A stretch of DNA of 64,000 bases from Nitrospira sp. CG24A (GTDB taxonomy: Bacteria > Nitrospirota > Nitrospiria > Nitrospirales > Nitrospiraceae), in the NCBI GenBank assembly GCA_002869925.2, contig NEWT02000032.1:26217-90216 (forward strand), read 5' to 3'. Below, piece after piece: positions 54,202 through 62,950 of this stretch. Made by a program: the position numbers and the translations under genes. How positions within the stretch are numbered: position 1 is the first letter of the stretch; every line of letters starts with the position of its first letter. The notes beneath the pieces were generated by a model that made no database searches, was not told where the DNA came from, and worked only from the letters and a program-made list of their open reading frames with translations.

Positions 54202-55134
54202 ATGCAGCCTCAACTGAAGTCGAAAGTCCGCTGCGCGGACCGAGAAGTCGGAGAGGTGTCCAAGGTTATCATGGACCCGCTGTCCTTTGAGGTCAGCCAC
54301 CTCGTCGTGTCGATGAACGGCGAGGGGGAACGGCAAGTCCCGATGGGCGCCGTGCTCACTGTTACGGACGATGTGGTCCAACTGCGGTCGTCCTCATCGG
54401 AAATTCTGTGCATGCCGCCCTTCACGCGTGAGGACTATGTCACGCTGCATGAGGTGGAAATCCCGGGTCTTGAAAGACATGTTCATGTGAACCCGGGCGA
54501 AGTGCTGGTTCCGTTCCCAGCGCTGGAGCGGAATGTCAAGCGGCGGGCATTCTTTGCGAAGCTGACCTACGCCACAGGATTGTTTATCGGATTGCCGTTG
54601 GTGTTCCCCGTGCTGAAGTTTTTGATGAAGCCGATGTATGCGTCGCTCGACAACAGATGGCTGAAGATCGGCAACATCGGGAAGGTGAAGGGTGACGATG
54701 TCGGGGTCCAGTTCCAGTACAAACGCAAAGTCAAAGAAGCCTATCTGCCTGAAGCGGAAATCGAGAAGAATGTATGGCTCGTTAAAGCGACGTCCTCGGT
54801 GCTGGAGAAAGTGTATCAGGGGAAAGATTTGGAATTCCGGGATGCGGCAGGGAGACCCGTCTGGACGAATAAGAAGGACATGCCCTACCTCGCATTTTCG
54901 GGTAAATGCCCCCACCTCGGTTGCGCATTTAAATGGCGAAAACACAAGGTGCTTGGACAGGTCTTTCTCTGTCCCTGCCACTTGAGTATCTACGATGCAT
55001 CCGGCAAGGTGCTGGATGGTCCCGCCCCACGTCCTCTCGACTTACTGCCGATTCAAGTGTCCGCAAGCGGCGAGGTGCAGATCATCGATATGGAATTCAA
55101 AGCCGGGACGAAGTCCCAAACGCGGATCGTCTAG
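54202..55134 (+). CDS. Rieske 2Fe-2S protein with N-terminal PRC-barrel-like domain
   Basis: The 310-residue protein has an unusual layout. Residues 1-70 look like a PRC-barrel (CADREVGEVSKVIMDPLSF), then a hydrophobic segment (about 120-142), a second PRC-like part (about 150-200), and a Rieske domain with CPHLGC at 236-241 and CPCH at 257-260. The Cys and His ligands are intact; the Thr/Ser after the first Cys of common Rieske proteins is Pro here, and HGS is HLS. It abuts the cytochrome b gene with no gap, so it is the Rieske subunit of a bc-type complex. Confidence 0.88.
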   Translation: MQPQLKSKVRCADREVGEVSKVIMDPLSFEVSHLVVSMNGEGERQVPMGAVLTVTDDVVQLRSSSSEILCMPPFTREDYVTLHEVEIPGLERHVHVNPGEVLVPFPALERNVKRRAFFAKLTYATGLFIGLPLVFPVLKFLMKPMYASLDNRWLKIGNIGKVKGDDVGVQFQYKRKVKEAYLPEAEIEKNVWLVKATSSVLEKVYQGKDLEFRDAAGRPVWTNKKDMPYLAFSGKCPHLGCAFKWRKHKVLGQVFLCPCHLSIYDASGKVLDGPAPRPLDLLPIQVSASGEVQIIDMEFKAGTKSQTRIV

Positions 55135-56247
55135 ATGAGCGACATTCCTTCCTCCAGCGCACAGCCCACGGTTGCAGAAAAGGTCTTCACTTTTGTCGAC
55201 GAACGGGTCGGGCTGAAGCTGCTTGCCGCCAAGATGCTCAATGAGGCAGTGCCCGGTGGTTCTCGGTGGGCGTATGTGTTCGGGTCAATTCTCTTGTTCA
55301 TCTTCGGCATGCAGGCGGTCACCGGCGTGCTGTTGATGTTTTACTATGTGCCGACAGCTGACCACGCATACGCCAGTACCCAATACATTCTTCATGACGT
55401 CGATTACGGCTGGTTTCTCCTGAGTTACCATTTCTGGGGCTCCTCGGCCATGGTCCTCTGCGTGTTTGCGCATATGTCCCAGGTCTTTCTATGGGGTGCG
55501 TATAAGAAGCCGCGTGAACTCATCTGGCTGGTGGGGCTGCTGTTGTTTGCTCTTGTGATGGGATTCGGCTTTACCGGCTATTTGCTTCCGTGGGATCAAC
55601 GAGCCTATTGGGCCACGACGGTCGGCGTCGAGATTGTGGATAAGATGCCGGTACTGGGCGATTTTTTAGCGCGCTTCCTTAAGGGTGGCGCGACTCCAGG
55701 ACAGATGACCTTGAGCCGGTTCTTCGTCATTCATGTCATGGTACTCCCCGCAGGTCTGATTGCGTTGGCCGGGCTACATCTCTTCCTGTTCCGGTGTGCA
55801 GGCCCAGCTGGTCCATTCCGTGGTACACCGACGGAACTGAAGGCGAAGACCGACTATTTTTTTCCGCGGCAGATCTGGAAAGATGTGGTCGGGATGGCAG
55901 TGGTCTTTGCCTGCATCAGCGCACTGGCCTTCTGGGAGCCGGTGGTCTTGTTGGATGAGGCGACACCTGACCCAGGTGATTACCACCCTGAACCGGAATG
56001 GTACTTTTTGTTCATATTTCAGCACTTGCGACTGAAGATGTTTTCCGGTGAGCTCGGACAGTTCTTCGGTTCGATAGGGTTGCCCGGCGCTCTCGGGATT
56101 ATGCTGATATTGTTGCCATTTTTCGACCGTGACTCAGAGCGGAACATTTTCAAGCGCCCTCTTGCCCTGATCGGATGGGTCGTGCTTACGGCGTCGATCC
56201 TGCTGTTCACGGTGTCTGCGATTATCAATCGAGACTTTTTGGATTAA
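55135..56247 (+). CDS. Cytochrome b (b6-type, fused to subunit IV-like part)
   Basis: The 370-residue protein has an N-terminal four-helix b6-like core with His99/His113 (14 apart) and His200/His215 (15 apart) and a C-terminal subunit IV-like part with PEWY at 287-290. The 15-residue spacing in helix D is the b6f type; mitochondrial-type bc1 has 14. The Cys that holds haem cn in b6 (about residue 35 there) is Val here. It oxidises quinol together with the Rieske protein just upstream. A palindromic repeat starts directly at its stop codon. Confidence 0.93.
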   Translation: MSDIPSSSAQPTVAEKVFTFVDERVGLKLLAAKMLNEAVPGGSRWAYVFGSILLFIFGMQAVTGVLLMFYYVPTADHAYASTQYILHDVDYGWFLLSYHFWGSSAMVLCVFAHMSQVFLWGAYKKPRELIWLVGLLLFALVMGFGFTGYLLPWDQRAYWATTVGVEIVDKMPVLGDFLARFLKGGATPGQMTLSRFFVIHVMVLPAGLIALAGLHLFLFRCAGPAGPFRGTPTELKAKTDYFFPRQIWKDVVGMAVVFACISALAFWEPVVLLDEATPDPGDYHPEPEWYFLFIFQHLRLKMFSGELGQFFGSIGLPGALGIMLILLPFFDRDSERNIFKRPLALIGWVVLTASILLFTVSAIINRDFLD

Positions 56248-56370
56248 CAGGATGCTGAAAAAGTCCGCCAGCGGCGTTCTCGCATCGCTCAGAGGTTCAA
56301 CGTACCGAAACGTACGCTTCGCCTCTTCGCTCGCTGCGGCCTTGCTGAACGGTCTTTTTGAGCATCCTGC
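56248..56370. repeat. Palindromic repeat abutting the cytochrome b stop
   Basis: This 123-bp unit starts with CAGGATGCTGAAAAAG directly after the TAA of cytochrome b and ends in CTTTTTGAGCATCCTG. It is nearly identical in length and inner sequence to the unit at 21688. It splits the respiratory locus in two and could weaken or end transcription between the halves. Confidence 0.85.
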
Positions 56371-56394
56371 CCGTGCTCAGTGCCGGGTGCCGGC

Positions 56395-57402
56395 ATGAAC
56401 GATCACATCTCTCCCACAAAACTCGGGTTCGGGATTCTCTGGCCGGCCTTCTGGACCGGCTTGCCATTCAAACTCGCGTTCGCCGTGTTGTTCCTGGCCT
56501 TTGGGATCATACAGTTTGAAAATAGAATCGGACTTGCCTTCTTGATGCTCCTGGCGAGTCCGGTCACGGTGTTTGCGCTTCCGATCATTACCATGGGATT
56601 GGACTCGCACATCGGTGAAGGTCTCGGCATTCCGTTGCTGTTCTTGCTGGCCATTCCCATCGACATCTGGGCGCTGGGGATCGCGGGAGGAACATTTTCT
56701 CTCGAACGGTTGCGGCGTGAACCTCCCAGCGGGTTAGGACTAAGCCTCTGGTGGAAGTGTGCCTTAGTCGGCGCCATGTATATCCCGATCCTCTGGGTGG
56801 CTCAGAGTGCGATCACGGCAACCTCGATCTCTGCTGCCCAGTCGATTCTTGAGGCGGATTATTTGAAAGGAGTTCCTGTGGCGGAGGGGATCAGCATTAA
56901 GTTGACCCTCTGGAGTACTGTGGCCACGGGGACTCTATTGTTGTTGTTCGTGATTGGTATCTCGATCCTGGGACGCGTGATCCGTGGCTCGATAGAGTCG
57001 GCCGGTCATGCGCCGGAAAATTATCAGGGGCTGATCACCCGTTGGGATCTGATGCGGGTGCCGGTGGATCAGACATGGATGTTGGCAGGACTATCGGGTG
57101 CGGCCGTGGTCTTGTCCCTTCTGTTTTGGTTTTCTCTTCCGGTGTTTACCCCTCACCCCCATGATTGTTGCAAGAAGGAAGAAGTCGCGCTCGAACCTCC
57201 AGTCAAACCTCTTGAGACCCTCCATAAAAACGAAAAAATGATCGCCCATCTTGCAGAGCAGGTCGAGTTGCTGGTAGAACAGCGGGCGAAAACCAAACTG
57301 GGAAAAGAGCAGAGTAAGAAAAAAGGTAAGGCAGGCACCGTAGAAGTCGTGGAGGAGTCGGACATCACAGAGCCGGTTCCCCCTGCCGCCATGAACCAGT
57401 AA
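56395..57402 (+). CDS. Polytopic membrane protein of the respiratory locus, unknown family
   Basis: From the ATG at 56395 (335 residues) about six membrane helices are predicted (about 15-35, 38-68, 78-98, 118-140, 172-198, 230-250), then an HPHDCC motif near 257 and a charged helical C-terminal tail. The HPHDCC motif could bind copper or another metal. It lies 25 bp before bd-like paralog 2. I do not recognise a family; a subunit of the bd-like complex is the simplest guess. An in-frame GTG at 56380 would add five residues. Confidence 0.7.
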   Translation: MNDHISPTKLGFGILWPAFWTGLPFKLAFAVLFLAFGIIQFENRIGLAFLMLLASPVTVFALPIITMGLDSHIGEGLGIPLLFLLAIPIDIWALGIAGGTFSLERLRREPPSGLGLSLWWKCALVGAMYIPILWVAQSAITATSISAAQSILEADYLKGVPVAEGISIKLTLWSTVATGTLLLLFVIGISILGRVIRGSIESAGHAPENYQGLITRWDLMRVPVDQTWMLAGLSGAAVVLSLLFWFSLPVFTPHPHDCCKKEEVALEPPVKPLETLHKNEKMIAHLAEQVELLVEQRAKTKLGKEQSKKKGKAGTVEVVEESDITEPVPPAAMNQ

Positions 57403-57427
57403 CATGGGAGATGATGAGGTGAGGGCA

Positions 57428-59293
57428 ATGCAACAAGATCAGGGTGGATGGATTCAGAGGCTTCTCCGTAGCAGCCGTGAGCACGGGGGAGCACTCTTGG
57501 GCCTAGCGATAGCAGCGGGTCTCCTCGGCCTTCCCGCACTGGTGTTTGGAGCAGACGCTGCACCGGCAGCTCCGACCGAGTATCGCGATGTCCCCTATGT
57601 CGGCAGCCGCAACGTTATCTGGGTTATCGCGCAGCTCCATTTGCTGCTCGCGGGGTTTGTGCTGGGTGTGCCAATGTTTGCGTGGGTCTGTGAAGTCGTG
57701 GCTTGGAGGGGTGGCGAAAAGCGCTACGACAAACTCGCCAAGGAGTTCACCAAGCTCCTGACATCCGCGTATTCCACAACCGCGCTCTTTGGCGGCATCT
57801 TATTGTTCATGTTGATCGCGTTTTATCCTAAGCTGATGAACTATCTGACCGATATTTTCTTCCCGTCGTTTATTGTCTACTGCATCCTGTTCCTGGTCGA
57901 GACCGCGACGCTGTACGTCTACTGGTATGGCTGGGACACAATGCAGTACGGCGGCAAGAAGACCTTTCATATTTTCCTCGGCTTCATGCTGAACTTTTTT
58001 GCATTCTTCATCATGATCATCCCGAACTCCTGGGCCACCTTCCAATCCAGTCCCGTTGTCATTGCCGAGGGGACGGATCTGGCACGCGCCTGGGCCGCGA
58101 CATGGAATCCGACTTGGTGGCCGGTCAACATTCACCGGATCATTGCCAACGTGGTGCTGGGCGGTTATATCTGCGGCGCCTACGCTGGGATTCGCTATCT
58201 GTCTGCCAAGACCCCAGAAGAGCGCGACCACTACGACTGGATGGGCTATGTCGGGAATTTCATCGGGGTATTCGGTCTGTTGGCGCTCCCCTTTGCCGGC
58301 TACTGGCTCATGCGGGAAATCTACCAATACAACCAGCAGATGGGTATCACGTTGATGGGAGGCTTCCTGTCGTGGCTGTTTATTCTACAAGCCATGCTCA
58401 TCGGAGTGCTCTTTCTCGGGTCGAACTATTATTTCTGGCTCGGAATTACCTATCGCATCCCCGGGTCTGCGTTGAAGTACCGGAGGCCCATGTTAGCGAT
58501 GTTGGTGGTGCTCCTACTATGCCTGGCTGTCTGGATGACCCCCCATTCGCTCGTGGCGAGTTTGGAAGAAGCGGCAAAGATGGGCGGAAGCCACCATCCG
58601 CTTCTGGGAGTCCTCGGTGTCATGTCGGCAAAAATGACCGTATCGAACTTGATGATTCTCGTCACGTTTATGAGTTTCATTATGTATTGGCGAGCAGGCA
58701 AGCAGGATACAGCCGGCTGGGCGAAGATCGCCAAAGCGATCATGGGTGCCATCCTTGTCCTTGCGGGCATTGCAGTCATCATCCTTGGCGTATGGGGGTA
58801 TTTCGTTCCCGCGATCATTCGCATCAATTATTTCTCGACATCGCAGGTGTTGATCGTGATCGGGGTCATGTTGACCATTACCCCTCTGACGGCCTTGCTG
58901 CTCAAGAGTGCTAAGACGACGACAGAGATGGTCTGGGGCAAGATGCCGCCTCGTGCCGGCTACTCCCTGGTCCTCAACGCGATCATGGTCATCCTCTTGA
59001 TGACCTTGATGGGGTATGCACGGTCATCATCTCGCGTCCATTGGCATGTCTATGGCGTGGTCCGCGATACGTCTCAATATGCATATTCCCCGGCGCTCGG
59101 CTATGCGTCAGGGATTATGGCGTTGTGCACGTTCTTTTTCTGCATGATTGTCGCATTCATTTTCTGGGTGGCGACAATGGGTGATAAGGCGAAAGGGGTC
59201 ACTGAGCCGAAGAAGGCAGAATTGCCCCATGGCATGCCGGCGATGGCTGGCGCATCGAGCGCGCTCGATAAACCGGGAGAGCGCAAGTTCTGA
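57428..59293 (+). CDS. Cytochrome bd-like quinol oxidase subunit I, paralog 2
   Basis: I start at the ATG at 57428 because GAGGTGAGGG precedes it; an ATG at 57404 just after the previous stop has no ribosome site. The 621-residue protein has an N-terminal signal-like helix and about fourteen membrane helices. His71 in IAQLHLLLAGF and His236 in PVNIHRIIANVVLGG match the histidines of paralog 1. GRQPW is absent again. It is similar to paralog 1 in layout but diverged. Cytochromes follow, starting 72 bp after the stop. Confidence 0.85.
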   Translation: MQQDQGGWIQRLLRSSREHGGALLGLAIAAGLLGLPALVFGADAAPAAPTEYRDVPYVGSRNVIWVIAQLHLLLAGFVLGVPMFAWVCEVVAWRGGEKRYDKLAKEFTKLLTSAYSTTALFGGILLFMLIAFYPKLMNYLTDIFFPSFIVYCILFLVETATLYVYWYGWDTMQYGGKKTFHIFLGFMLNFFAFFIMIIPNSWATFQSSPVVIAEGTDLARAWAATWNPTWWPVNIHRIIANVVLGGYICGAYAGIRYLSAKTPEERDHYDWMGYVGNFIGVFGLLALPFAGYWLMREIYQYNQQMGITLMGGFLSWLFILQAMLIGVLFLGSNYYFWLGITYRIPGSALKYRRPMLAMLVVLLLCLAVWMTPHSLVASLEEAAKMGGSHHPLLGVLGVMSAKMTVSNLMILVTFMSFIMYWRAGKQDTAGWAKIAKAIMGAILVLAGIAVIILGVWGYFVPAIIRINYFSTSQVLIVIGVMLTITPLTALLLKSAKTTTEMVWGKMPPRAGYSLVLNAIMVILLMTLMGYARSSSRVHWHVYGVVRDTSQYAYSPALGYASGIMALCTFFFCMIVAFIFWVATMGDKAKGVTEPKKAELPHGMPAMAGASSALDKPGERKF

Positions 59294-59365
59294 ATTTTAA
59301 GTTTTGAATTTTGAGTGTCACTCAGCACTCAGCACTCAGAACTTCTAACTACCCGAAGGGTGATT

Positions 59366-59989
59366 ATGAGTGAAGTAGCTAGACTGCAATTAATTTGTCT
59401 CTCGGTGGTGGGGATCGGGGTCCTGATCCTCCTCTTTATTAAATCCGTATTCCCTCGGGTCATCGGATTCGTCTCGATTGTGCTGGGCCTCTTCATGCTC
59501 ACGGCGCTGGCGGTGCCGCAAATGGCGTCCTTGCCGCCGGTGGAAGAGAAATTCGATATTGCCACGGTCAAAACGCCGACGGATTTGGCGGCGATCGGGC
59601 AGAAGATTTTCTTCAGTAAGGGCCAGTGTGCATTGTGCCACACGATCGGTCCCAGCGAGTCGGCTCGCTGCCCGGACCTGAAGGGGATCGGGGCCAAATT
59701 GACCCGTGAGTTTCTCTATGAAAGTCTGACGCAGCCGCAGGCCTACATCTATCAGGACTATCGTCATGAAGGCCTGCCGAAGATGTATCCTGCCGAGATG
59801 CCCGCCATCAATAAGAACCCGATCGGGCTGTCCAGGAACGAGATTCTTTCAGTCATCGCATTCCTGCAGCAGATGAGCGGCGAACCGATTTCTATCAATC
59901 CATCTGAACTGGACGTGCCGGGACAGGCGCCTGCCGCTCCGGTGAAGGCAGCTCAGTCCGGTCCGATGGCCGTGGCGCAAGCGCACTGA
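59366..59989 (+). CDS. Membrane-anchored monohaem cytochrome c
   Basis: From the ATG at 59366 the 207-residue product has two N-terminal helices (about 7-26 and 31-52) and a haem c site CALCH at 88-92, a Met-rich segment (LPKMYPAEMPAINK) that offers the sixth ligand, and a Pro/Ala-rich tail. The 70-bp leader has a run of CACTCAG repeats. It is translated before another cytochrome with a 10-bp gap. Confidence 0.85.
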   Translation: MSEVARLQLICLSVVGIGVLILLFIKSVFPRVIGFVSIVLGLFMLTALAVPQMASLPPVEEKFDIATVKTPTDLAAIGQKIFFSKGQCALCHTIGPSESARCPDLKGIGAKLTREFLYESLTQPQAYIYQDYRHEGLPKMYPAEMPAINKNPIGLSRNEILSVIAFLQQMSGEPISINPSELDVPGQAPAAPVKAAQSGPMAVAQAH

Positions 59990-59999
59990 GGAGGAACGT

Positions 60000-60716
60000 A
60001 TGGGGCCGATAATCAAGCTGATCCTGTTGAATGTCGTCACCTATTTGATTTTAAAATTTGTGTTGCCCAATGTCCCAGGTTCGGCGCCGCTCCCTGCCAG
60101 CTTGATTTTTCTGTACCTATTGCTGACGACATCGGGATTTCTCATCCTAGCCACAGTGAGTGCGGAGTCCAAGGAAGAGTTTTGGGGTCCCATACAACGT
60201 TTCCTGGTTGGCGATGGCATTGGGGGGCTGCAAGCCTTGCGTTGGGTCGTCTTGATTTTGTTTCCTTTGCTGGTCGGCTGGCAAACTTACAACAGTACGG
60301 CGGTCAGCGATGCGCCTCCTGGCGAAAACAGGACCATTCATCCGGCTCCGCCAGGCGAATATGCCGGCTTATCGAATCCGGTTCCAAAGACTCCGGAGAC
60401 GATTCAGCAGGGAAAAGGTTTCTATGCGGCATTCTGTTCTCCCTGCCACGGAGGAAACTTCGACGGCAAGGGTTCGGCAGCCAGGGGATTCAATCCTCCC
60501 CCGGCCAATTTCGCCGATCCCACGACGATCGCGATGCTCCAGGAAAGTTATCTCTTCTGGCGGATTAAGAAGGGCGGCGTCGGCCTTCCGATCGAAGGGA
60601 TGCCGTGGAAATCCGCGATGCCACGCTGGGAGCTCGAACTTCCCGACGAATGGATCTGGAAAATCATCATGGGTGAGTATGATGGCGCGCATCAATCACC
60701 TCGGACCTGGGAATAG
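60000..60716 (+). CDS. Membrane-anchored monohaem cytochrome c
   Basis: The 238-residue product has three N-terminal hydrophobic segments (about 5-22, 33-52, 78-95) and a cytochrome c domain with CSPCH at 146-150, and a GMPWKSAMPRWE segment with Met ligands. AGGAGG lies just upstream of the ATG. It likely forms part of the same complex as the preceding cytochrome. Confidence 0.88.
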   Translation: MGPIIKLILLNVVTYLILKFVLPNVPGSAPLPASLIFLYLLLTTSGFLILATVSAESKEEFWGPIQRFLVGDGIGGLQALRWVVLILFPLLVGWQTYNSTAVSDAPPGENRTIHPAPPGEYAGLSNPVPKTPETIQQGKGFYAAFCSPCHGGNFDGKGSAARGFNPPPANFADPTTIAMLQESYLFWRIKKGGVGLPIEGMPWKSAMPRWELELPDEWIWKIIMGEYDGAHQSPRTWE

Positions 60717-60726
60717 CGGGCAGAGG

Positions 60727-60826
60727 ATGGGATGGAGCCTGTTGATCTCCTGTGCTTGCGCAACGCGCGGCCTCAGAAGGCCCTCGTTGGACGCGCGCAG
60801 TGGGAGATCAATCAGCCCCCATCCCT
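60727..60826. repeat. Second-family hairpin repeat, copy 2
   Basis: An imperfect palindrome of about 100 bp whose outer arms are GGGATGGAGCCTGTTGATCTCC and, reversed, GGGATGGGGGCTGATTGATCTCC. The 48-nt core at 60753-60800 is the reverse complement of 12157-12204 with three differences. It lies between two cytochrome-locus genes. Confidence 0.75.
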
Positions 60827-60892
60827 GAAGAGATATCGAGGAAGGCAAAGAGCCACACCTCTGATGAAGTGAGTAGGGAGAGGACGGAACTT

Positions 60893-61759
60893 ATGATACG
60901 TGGACTCAGTCGAATCGTTCCGAATGTCGTCGGCGGTGTGTGCCTTGCCATAGGGTTTCTGATCGTGCAGCCAGCCGCAGCCGAGGAAAAACCCAAGGCT
61001 GAGGCTCCAGCAGAAACTCAGGCAAGCTCGGCGGTCAGCGCTCCGTTGGTGAAGGGGGCCTTGCCGGCAGATGATCCGACTGCGGCAATATGGAGTAGTG
61101 CGCCCCCGGCAACATTCCCGATGTCGCCTCAAGTCCATTGGCCGACCCGTAATCTGGAAGCAACAGTCAAAGATATGATTGTGCGTGGCTTGCATGATGG
61201 GACGAACGTGGCGATTCTTTTGGAGTATGCCGATCCGACGGAAGATCCGGATGACGCAGCCGCGGTTCAGTTTATGGTGGGCGATAAGAAGGCGCACTTT
61301 GCGCATGGCCAGCCGATGGCGCAAGTGGAAGGCGGACCAGTCAACATTTGGTATTGGAAGAACAAGGACGGCAAAGGCGTCGACATGAACGCCAAGGGTT
61401 TCGGTACACTAAAAATTCAGGACCACCAAGATGTGAAGGCCAAAGGCGCCTATGCCAACGGCAGATGGAAAGTGGTGTTTTCGCGGCCGCTCGACACCGG
61501 GCATCCTGAAGAAGATACGCTGATCACGACAGCCGGCTTCATCAATATCGGCTTTGCTGCCTGGGACGGCAAGAAAGATCCAAGCAGCGGCGAGCTGAAG
61601 GAGAAGGGGTCTCAAAAGGCTGTCTCATCCTGGTGGTATTTCCGCGCAGAGGCGCCACCGAATTATACTGGTTATTATTATGCGGCCATTGCCGTGGGCC
61701 TGGCTCTCGGATTTCAGTTCGTTCTGATCCGCAAGCTAAAGAAAGGGCAATCAGCATGA
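60893..61759 (+). CDS. Ethylbenzene-dehydrogenase gamma-like haem b protein (NxrC-like)
   Basis: From the ATG at 60893 (GGGAGAGG upstream) the 288-residue product has a signal peptide (about 1-27), a beta-rich domain of the ethylbenzene dehydrogenase/DMSO reductase type II gamma-subunit family (DGTNVAILLEYADPTEDPDDAAAVQF stretch split over two strands; WKVVFSRPLDT), and a C-terminal membrane helix. In this family one haem b is held by Met and Lys. Nitrospira NxrC candidates belong to the family. Here no NxrA/B genes are near, so this may be an electron-accepting subunit of the respiratory complex or an alternative NxrC. The next gene overlaps by ATGA. Confidence 0.8.
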   Translation: MIRGLSRIVPNVVGGVCLAIGFLIVQPAAAEEKPKAEAPAETQASSAVSAPLVKGALPADDPTAAIWSSAPPATFPMSPQVHWPTRNLEATVKDMIVRGLHDGTNVAILLEYADPTEDPDDAAAVQFMVGDKKAHFAHGQPMAQVEGGPVNIWYWKNKDGKGVDMNAKGFGTLKIQDHQDVKAKGAYANGRWKVVFSRPLDTGHPEEDTLITTAGFINIGFAAWDGKKDPSSGELKEKGSQKAVSSWWYFRAEAPPNYTGYYYAAIAVGLALGFQFVLIRKLKKGQSA

Positions 61760-62856
61760 AGGCGGCTCGGCTATACGCAATGGGATTGGTGGGAGCAGTG
61801 GCTTGGGTCGGTGCCTTGATTGTCGTGGCAGGCTGTACCAGTGAGCAGGGCGGGAAGGGGCATGAACTCTATGGCCATTACTGCTCGCATTGCCACGGTG
61901 AGAGCGGAAAGCAGAACGAAGGATTCAATTGGTCCTCGATGCCGGATCCGAAGCCCAAAGATCTCACGAACAAGTCAGAAATGAGCACGTTTAAAGACGA
62001 AGATATCTTCAATACGATTTCACGCGATATGAAGGACACGAGCGAAGTAGGCGGAGATGAAATCGGCGACGACGATTTTGCCGTCCCAACTATGCCGACC
62101 TTCAAGTACACCCTCTCGGAAGAAGAGATTTGGGCCATTGTCGGGTATGTTCGCGGTCTCCATGGCGGAAAGATGGAGTTTAAAGTCGAAGAACGGAAGA
62201 AACAGCTGGAGACAGCCCTCCAAACAGCCAAAACGAACTTAGAGCAGGCCACGAAGGCCTATGAGGCGGCCGAAAAACAAGCAAGCGAGGAAGCAGAAAA
62301 GAAGAGTGAAGCGCTCAAGAAAGATGTTGAGCCAGACGAATCATCCTACGCCAATGAGTTGGCGGCTATGGTTAAGGCGAAAAAAGAACTCGACGCTGCG
62401 CAGGTTACCATGACGAATATGGTGACGAGACCTGGAAAAGGCACGAGCGTTCCAAGACCGGATCTCACGATCAAGCCGGACAAACTCGCCAAGACGGTGG
62501 CGCTCGGTCAACGGCTCTATGAAAATAAGTATGGCTGCAACGGGTGCCATAGTATCGGCCCCGATGGCGGCAAGGTCGGGCCGCCGCTCGACCGGGCAGG
62601 ATTCAGATTGAATGGAACCTGGGTCTATCGATGGTTGATCAACCCGCAGGCGATGAATGCGGAAACCAGGATGCCGGCGCTCGGGCTCAGTGATGCCGAT
62701 GCCAAGGCCGTGACGATATACTTGACGACATTGAAATCGATGGAGACCGAGGAAGACGTCCAGAAGGCTGCAGCTGCGGCTGCGGCAGAAAAGGCTGCCG
62801 CGGTAAAAGCTGCCGCAGAAAAAGCCAAGGAAGAGAAGGCGAAGGCGAAGAAGTAG
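61756..62856 (+). CDS. Dihaem cytochrome c with coiled-coil insert and Ala/Lys-rich tail
   Basis: The 366-residue lipoprotein (Cys27 in VAGC) has two cytochrome c domains: CSHCH at 43-47 and CNGCH at 261-265. Between them is a coiled coil (about 145-215) rich in Ala, Glu and Lys, and the protein ends in a low-complexity Ala/Lys tail of about 45 residues. The two haem domains on a stalk suggest a linker between complexes. It overlaps the NxrC-like gene (ATGA) and is the last gene of the locus. Confidence 0.85.
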   Translation: MKAARLYAMGLVGAVAWVGALIVVAGCTSEQGGKGHELYGHYCSHCHGESGKQNEGFNWSSMPDPKPKDLTNKSEMSTFKDEDIFNTISRDMKDTSEVGGDEIGDDDFAVPTMPTFKYTLSEEEIWAIVGYVRGLHGGKMEFKVEERKKQLETALQTAKTNLEQATKAYEAAEKQASEEAEKKSEALKKDVEPDESSYANELAAMVKAKKELDAAQVTMTNMVTRPGKGTSVPRPDLTIKPDKLAKTVALGQRLYENKYGCNGCHSIGPDGGKVGPPLDRAGFRLNGTWVYRWLINPQAMNAETRMPALGLSDADAKAVTIYLTTLKSMETEEDVQKAAAAAAAEKAAAVKAAAEKAKEEKAKAKK

Positions 62857-62890
62857 GCGTAGCAGGCCTGAGAGAAGCTAAGTTATATTG

Positions 62891-62925
62891 TCTGTCTAGT
62901 TGAACGGAACTAACCAGATAGACGA
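62891..62925. terminator. Possible hairpin between convergent cytochrome and ubiA-type genes
   Basis: GTCTGTCTAGTT and GTCTATCTGGTTA (reversed) can pair imperfectly across a short loop. No clear T run follows, so a termination role is uncertain. The same GTCTGTCTAGTT word occurs again near 63918. Confidence 0.3.
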
Positions 62926-62950
62926 GATAGGCTGTTCCGGCATCCTGCGG

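Noticed and set aside
58102..58914. 270-codon plus-strand frame inside bd-like paralog 2
   Set aside because: Out-of-frame shadow without hydrophobic periodicity or motifs.
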